Of a stretch of 64,000 nt of DNA, positions 59,937-64,000 are shown in pieces. Each line of letters starts with the position of its first letter. Position 1 is the first letter of the stretch. The translations under genes and the position numbers were made by a program. Source of the DNA: CAVVFX01 sp963747535 (GTDB lineage: Bacteria; Acidobacteriota; Terriglobia; Bryobacterales; Bryobacteraceae); the NCBI GenBank assembly GCA_963747535.1, contig CAVVFX010000006.1, positions 1,240,001 to 1,304,000 of the forward strand, given 5' to 3'. The notes under the pieces were generated by a model, which saw only the letters and a program-made list of their open reading frames with translations, did no database searches and was not told the DNA's origin.

Positions 59937-61496
59937 ATGCAACCATCACTGCCGATTCCGCAAGAAATTGGATCGCGTTCCAGAACGGACGGAGGTTCTT
60001 CGGCGGAAGACCCGATGACCCTACTGGGCTGCTTTCTCGATATCCTGGCCTCCTGGGTGACGGTGTTCCCCCAGAAGCGCACCTTTCTCCGCGCCGTACG
60101 CCAGGCGGTAGGTGGGCTGGTCTGCCTCGGCCGCCACACTCTGTCTCGCATCATTTGGACCAACGGCGACCAACACCAGGATTGGCGCGCCGAGTATTTT
60201 CTGTTCTCGCGTTGTCAGTGGGAGCTCTCCGCCTTGTTCGCTCCCCTCTTGCAGCGCGCCTTGCCCTACTGTCCAGGCCGTTATATCGGTGTGGCCATCG
60301 ACGACACTCGCCTGCACAAAACCGGATTACGCATTCAGCAGGCTTTCCTGCAGCGCGATCCCCTCTCCCCCAAGTATCGCGTCAATTTCATGCTGGGCCT
60401 GCGGTTCCTGCAGGCCTCCCTGCTGGTTCCACTGTTCCGCCACGCCAAGGTGGGTGCCCGCGCCATACCCATCGCCTTTGAGGAATCCTCAGTCGTCAAA
60501 CGGCCCCGCAAGCGGCGCCCTAAATCCTCTGGCCGGCAGAATCAGGCGGCCCAGAGCAAGCGTCCACGCAAAGCTGGAAAGGCAGAGCCGGTACCGCAAC
60601 CGGAGGCGAAAGACGCCGCCTTAGAGAAGGAGTGGAAACAGTATCGCGCGGCCCAAAAACTCCATAATCTCTCCACTCACTTCATCCACCTGATGGGCCG
60701 TCTGCGCACAGGCTTCGATGCGGCCGGAGCCGCTAACAAGATTCTGCTGCTGGCAATCGACAACAGCTTCTGCAATCGCACGGTTTTCCAGACCGTAGTC
60801 AAGGGCGTCGAACTGATCGCTCGCGCCCGCAAGAATGCGGTTTTGTGCCACCGCGCCGAGGACCGATCGCGCCGCTTCTACGATACCCACAAATTCACCC
60901 CGGAACAGGTGCGGTTCGACGAGTCCAGGGCCTGGAAGAGCACCAAAATCTTCTATGGTGGAAAACGGCGCCAGGTCGAGTACAAACAGGTAGCAGGGAT
61001 CTATTGGCAAGGCGGGGCACGTCAGCGGCCGCTGCGGCTGCTCGTGGTCAAACCCACGCGCTATCGCAAGAAAAACAGTACCCGCTTCTGTTACACCCAG
61101 CCTGCCTACCTGCTCACAACCGTGGTCGACGGCACAGTGCGGCAACTATTGCAAATCTACTTCGACCGATGGCAGATTGAAGTCAACCACCGCGAGGAAA
61201 AGGACACCCTCGGCGTGGGGCAAGCCCAGTTACGTAACTTTATCTCGGTGCCCAAGCAGCCGGCCTTCGCTGTGGCCAGCTACAGCGCACTCCTCCTGGC
61301 CTCGTTGCAGGCTTTCGGAGCCGAACGCGGCACGGCTTACGCCGCCCTCCCCAAGTGGCGCCGTCGCGCTGCACGACCCTCGGCTTTGGATCTGATCACG
61401 CTACTCCGCAAAGAAATGGCCGAACACCCGGAACTCGTCGCCCACCTCGGCTTGAATCCGACCGATCGCGGCTTCAACGCTGCTGCCGCGGCCTGA
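59937..61496 (+). CDS. DDE transposase
   Basis: The 519-residue protein has a predicted RNase-H-like DDE core: first Asp in GVAIDDTRLHKTG (about 122-134), second in LLLAIDNSFCNR, and Glu in YFDRWQIEVNHREEKDTLG, the YREK-like signature of IS4-related families. A basic Lys/Arg/Pro-rich insert (about 185-225) interrupts the core. Its ATG lies one base after the stop of the DUF4338 gene, so the two are translationally linked. The stop codon overlaps the right terminal inverted repeat. Confidence 0.88.
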   Translation: MQPSLPIPQEIGSRSRTDGGSSAEDPMTLLGCFLDILASWVTVFPQKRTFLRAVRQAVGGLVCLGRHTLSRIIWTNGDQHQDWRAEYFLFSRCQWELSALFAPLLQRALPYCPGRYIGVAIDDTRLHKTGLRIQQAFLQRDPLSPKYRVNFMLGLRFLQASLLVPLFRHAKVGARAIPIAFEESSVVKRPRKRRPKSSGRQNQAAQSKRPRKAGKAEPVPQPEAKDAALEKEWKQYRAAQKLHNLSTHFIHLMGRLRTGFDAAGAANKILLLAIDNSFCNRTVFQTVVKGVELIARARKNAVLCHRAEDRSRRFYDTHKFTPEQVRFDESRAWKSTKIFYGGKRRQVEYKQVAGIYWQGGARQRPLRLLVVKPTRYRKKNSTRFCYTQPAYLLTTVVDGTVRQLLQIYFDRWQIEVNHREEKDTLGVGQAQLRNFISVPKQPAFAVASYSALLLASLQAFGAERGTAYAALPKWRRRAARPSALDLITLLRKEMAEHPELVAHLGLNPTDRGFNAAAAA

Positions 61497-61514
61497 AAAA
61501 TGTACAAACTCCAG

Positions 61515-61531
61515 CGGCTGCGAAGCAGCCC
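61515..61531 (+). repeat. Right 17-bp flanking direct repeat of the insertion sequence
   Basis: Identical to 58897-58913 and directly adjacent to the right terminal inverted repeat. Confidence 0.9.
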
Positions 61532-61576
61532 TACGCAGCGATAGCCACGTTTTCTCTACCGTCGCGTGTCCATCCA

Positions 61577-62437
61577 TCACGCGGGTTGCGCCAGTATCTG
61601 CCGCACATAGGTCAAATTTTTCCGCATATCATCCTCAATCACTTTCGAGGGTGCATTGGTTTCGAGATTGGCATATCCGTCAAAGCCAATGCCACGAATC
61701 GCTGCGAGCACCTTGGGAAAATCAATCGGACCCGTGCCAAGATAACCTTCATCCTTCAAATGAATCTGGCAGATGCGATCCTTGCCTAACCACGGAATCT
61801 CCTGCAGCACATCGTGTTTCCAATGAGTCGAGTTCCCGACATCATAATAGACTTTGACTGTCTTAGACTTCACCTTGTCCATAATGCGCACATTGTCTTC
61901 CGCCGACAGAGTATTTTCCAGGCCCAGAATCACGCCGGCCTTCTCGGCATCGGGCGCCAGTTCGCGAAGCAGGTCCGCGGTGCTGTCGAAATCCGCCGGT
62001 TCGGTGAGGCACTTGCCAAAGAACGGCAGCAGCATCACCTGAACACCGAGCGCTTTGGTGATGCGAATTCCGTCCGACACGCGTTTGGCAGCAGCGCGGT
62101 TACCGTTCTTCAGGCAGTCGACATGCAGCCGGTCGAGACACGTTCCATCGAGCGGCATTTTCTGCGTCTTCGATTCCGCGCGATACCGGGCAATCAGCTC
62201 AGGATTGTCCATCGGCATCTTGTCATCGACAATGTCACGGCCGATGCTCACCTGCACTCCGTCGAAGCCCAGGGTCTTGGCCAAAGCAATGGCCTCGATC
62301 TTCCCAGTGAGCTTCAGGTTCCAATCGGTGACTCCAATTTTCAAACGGCCTTTGTGTGCCCCGGCGAGCTTATCCACAAGCTGACTCAGAACTCCGGCGC
62401 CCGACAGTCCTGCTAACACGGTCCTTCGCGAAATCAT
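61577..62437 (-). CDS. Tat-exported sugar phosphate isomerase/epimerase family protein
   Basis: The 286-residue protein starts MISRRTVLAGLSGAGVL, a twin-arginine signal. The mature part is a xylose isomerase-like barrel: DGVQVSIG, ILGLENTLS (Glu ligand), VYYDVGNSTHW (Asp/His ligands), QIHLKDEG (His ligand) and YANLETN (Glu ligand). It is a relative of the protein at 4179 but not a close copy. Substrate unknown; a 2-keto sugar or glycoside derivative is likely. The gene is 63 bp from the right flank of the insertion sequence. Confidence 0.86.
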   Translation of the reverse strand: MISRRTVLAGLSGAGVLSQLVDKLAGAHKGRLKIGVTDWNLKLTGKIEAIALAKTLGFDGVQVSIGRDIVDDKMPMDNPELIARYRAESKTQKMPLDGTCLDRLHVDCLKNGNRAAAKRVSDGIRITKALGVQVMLLPFFGKCLTEPADFDSTADLLRELAPDAEKAGVILGLENTLSAEDNVRIMDKVKSKTVKVYYDVGNSTHWKHDVLQEIPWLGKDRICQIHLKDEGYLGTGPIDFPKVLAAIRGIGFDGYANLETNAPSKVIEDDMRKNLTYVRQILAQPA

Positions 62438-62446
62438 GTATGTATC

Positions 62447-63154
62447 TTATTCCAGAAGCTCGCGGGCCGAGCGAAAGACATCGGTCAGCATCGCCTCGGT
62501 CAGCTTGCCTGTCGAAGTGTTCTGCTGGCTGGGATGATAAGAACTGATTAAAACCGGCAGCCCCTCGCCCACGCGGTGCACGCGGTGGTGTCCAAACTGG
62601 AAAGCACTGCGCCGCGCGATCAGGCCGCGTTCTTTCAGAATCGAGAGGTAAATGTCGAACGCGATCCGCCCCAGCGCCACCACCACTCGAAGATCCGGAA
62701 AGAGATCGAGTTCGGTTTCGAGCCAGTGCCGGCAATTGCGCAGTTCGAGCAGGGTCGGCTTGTTATCCGGAGGGGCGCAGTGCGCGGACGCGGCGATTCG
62801 CGCGTCGTGAAGTTGCAGGCCGTCCTCACGCGATCGGCTTTCCGGCTGCGAGGCGAACCCGGTGGCATACAGGACGCGATACAGCCAGTCGCCGGAGCGG
62901 TCGCCGGTAAACATGCGGCCCGTGCGGTTAGCTCCGTGGGCGGCCGGCGCGAGCCCGAGAATCAGCAACCGGGCATTGGGATCGCCGAAAGAAGGCACCG
63001 GTTTGCCCCAGTAATCCCAATCCAGGTAGGCCCGCCTCTTGATGCGCGCTATCTCACGGCAGTAGGCGATCAGGCGCGGACATTTCTCACAGGCGATGAT
63101 CCGGTTCTGCAGGATTGTCAGCTGGCCGCTCCTGTCCTGATTGCTACAATTCAC
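62447..63154 (-). CDS. Uracil-DNA glycosylase, family 4/5 (UdgB-like)
   Basis: The 235-residue iron-sulphur enzyme removes uracil or other deaminated bases from DNA. It has the cluster cysteines CEKC (22, 25), GLAPAAHGANRTGRMFTGD as motif 1, VVALGRIAFDIYL in the core, and SSYHPSQQNTSTGKLT as the His-containing motif 3. The GLAPAAHG form, with A in place of the catalytic D/E/N, is typical of family 5 (UdgB). The frame extends to 63631 only by running antisense through the SDR gene. I start at GTG 63154; a CTG at about 63121 with AGGAG upstream is an alternative. Confidence 0.87.
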   Translation of the reverse strand: MNCSNQDRSGQLTILQNRIIACEKCPRLIAYCREIARIKRRAYLDWDYWGKPVPSFGDPNARLLILGLAPAAHGANRTGRMFTGDRSGDWLYRVLYATGFASQPESRSREDGLQLHDARIAASAHCAPPDNKPTLLELRNCRHWLETELDLFPDLRVVVALGRIAFDIYLSILKERGLIARRSAFQFGHHRVHRVGEGLPVLISSYHPSQQNTSTGKLTEAMLTDVFRSARELLE

Positions 63155-63158
63155 TTGG

Positions 63159-63923
63159 ATGAAGACACCCTTTCGACTCGATGGACGTATCGCGCTGGTC
63201 ACGGGAGGCGCCAGTGGAATCGGAGAGGAAACCTGCCGGGCGCTGACCCAATCGGGCGCTGCCGTTATTATCGCCGACCTGGACGAACCGCGCGCCGCTG
63301 CGCTCTCGGCGGAGTTGCCGGGCTCCTCGGTAATCAAGCTCGATGTCGCGGACGAGGCTGCTGTCAAGTCGGCGGCGGCCGGCCTCCAACGGCTCGATAT
63401 TCTAGTGAATAACGCCGGCCTGGGACTGGTAGGCGGCGTGACCGAAACCGAGCTGGTTGATTTCCAGCGGCTCTTTCGCGTGAACGTAGAAGGCCTGTTT
63501 CTGATGACCAAGTATTTTCTTCCGTTGCTGCTGGCTCCCCAGGAACCGGCGCGCAAAGGAGTGATCGTGAATATCGGCTCGGTCTCGGGACTCACCGGTG
63601 TCAAGCGGCGCTTCGCGTATTGTGGAACCAAAGGCGCGGTGCTGGCCTTGACGCGCGCGATGGCGGTGGATTATCCCAAGGAACTCCGCGTAAATTGCAT
63701 TGCACCGGCGACCGTCGAGACGCCATTTGTGGAGGGGTATCTCGAGAAAAACCACAAGCACGAGAAAGACAAAGTTCGCGCCGAACTCCACGCACGGCAG
63801 CCTCTGGGCCGCATGGGCCGCCCTGATGAAGTCGCCTGGCTGGCCGTGTACCTGTGCTCGGACGAAGCTGAGTTCATGAACGGCTCGATCGTGCCCATCG
63901 ACGGCGGGTGGACCGCGAATTAA
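63159..63923 (+). CDS. Short-chain dehydrogenase/reductase
   Basis: The 254-residue protein has the classical SDR features: TGGASGIG (about 15-22), NNAG (about 87-90), NIGSVSG, catalytic YCGTK, NCIAPATVETP and a C-terminal SIVPIDGGW. The last is typical of FabG-like and sugar/steroid dehydrogenases. It starts at ATG 63159, 4 bp from the divergent UDG start, so the two promoters must overlap each other's genes. Substrate unknown. Confidence 0.92.
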   Translation: MKTPFRLDGRIALVTGGASGIGEETCRALTQSGAAVIIADLDEPRAAALSAELPGSSVIKLDVADEAAVKSAAAGLQRLDILVNNAGLGLVGGVTETELVDFQRLFRVNVEGLFLMTKYFLPLLLAPQEPARKGVIVNIGSVSGLTGVKRRFAYCGTKGAVLALTRAMAVDYPKELRVNCIAPATVETPFVEGYLEKNHKHEKDKVRAELHARQPLGRMGRPDEVAWLAVYLCSDEAEFMNGSIVPIDGGWTAN

Positions 63924-64000
63924 GCTGTGGAGCGTCGGCGGCCGCCAAGCGCCCGATGGCAGAAGTCGCGTGTGCCCCAAGGGGGCGATTACCAGTGGGG

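Larger units (their letters stand above)
58914..61514 (+). mobile_element. Complete 2.6-kb insertion sequence with DUF4338 ORF and DDE transposase
   Basis: Perfect 20-bp terminal inverted repeats (CTGGAGTTTGTACATTTTTC at 58914-58933, its reverse complement at 61495-61514) bound a 2601-bp element. It carries two same-strand genes, a DUF4338 protein and a DDE transposase whose TGA overlaps the right repeat. Both genes are intact and the ends are identical, so the insertion looks recent. It interrupts a composite palindrome, whose hairpin is present on both sides as a 17-bp direct repeat. The family is not certain from sequence alone; the transposase recalls the IS4/IS701 group. Confidence 0.9.

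Noticed and set aside
62447..63631. 394-residue form of the uracil-DNA glycosylase
   Set aside because: The first 159 residues are antisense to a well-supported SDR gene and have no UDG similarity.

Overview
The window looks like chromosome from an Acidobacteriota member of the Bryobacterales (Candidatus Solibacter-like). This is inferred, not tested. The grounds are a secreted protein of the TIGR03437 type (5744-7282), a FecR/DUF6600-like Trp-rich secreted protein, a Ser/Thr kinase with membrane C-terminus, several Tat-exported sugar isomerase-like proteins, PmoA-family and amidohydrolase genes, moderately high GC, and many dispersed intergenic palindromes. No rRNA, tRNA or CRISPR array was found.

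Layout. 1-5.6 kb: a macrodomain protein cut by the window edge, a KdpE/KdpD-like two-component pair without Kdp pump genes, galT, a Tat-exported isomerase followed by a decayed partial copy of itself, and a hotdog thioesterase. 5.7-11 kb: the TIGR03437 protein, then a tightly coupled four-gene operon (ACS-type MFS transporter, ferredoxin-like protein, seven-cysteine protein, Tat-exported beta-propeller). 11-19.5 kb: thiC, a 19-codon Lys-rich gene with its own terminator, a DinB-like gene, two toxin-antitoxin remnants in which both toxins are broken and both antitoxins intact, a Ser/Thr kinase and an SDR, separated by long repeat-rich gaps. 19.6-31.5 kb: mostly housekeeping (acyl-CoA dehydrogenase, ppa, serA, amidohydrolase, galU, eno, cation:proton antiporter, phosphoesterase).

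31.6-38.2 kb is the most unusual block: a dynamin-like GTPase with a possible PH-like partner, then an overlapping set of two DUF190 (PII-like) genes, an AAA-type ATPase and a second dynamin-like GTPase. The second half of the block is bracketed by inverted copies of a short dispersed repeat. I propose a nucleotide-responsive membrane-remodelling system. That function is inference.

38.2-50.9 kb: a degenerate receiver-TM-TPR protein, msrB, a PmoA-family protein, a deacetylase/ACP/ketosynthase cassette arranged like nodB-nodF-nodE, a YfgM-like TPR protein, a dNTP triphosphohydrolase, secreted phosphoesterase, DUF2891, FAD oxidase and the DUF6600 protein. 50.9-55.7 kb is accessory: hairpin-rich and tandem-repeat DNA, an orphan coiled-coil membrane protein, a probable HEPN-domain protein and a uracil-DNA-glycosylase-like protein. 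55.8-64 kb: carboxylesterase, a second dNTP triphosphohydrolase, a complete 2.6-kb insertion sequence carrying a DUF4338 (DruA-type) ORF plus a DDE transposase, an isomerase, UdgB-like uracil-DNA glycosylase and an SDR.
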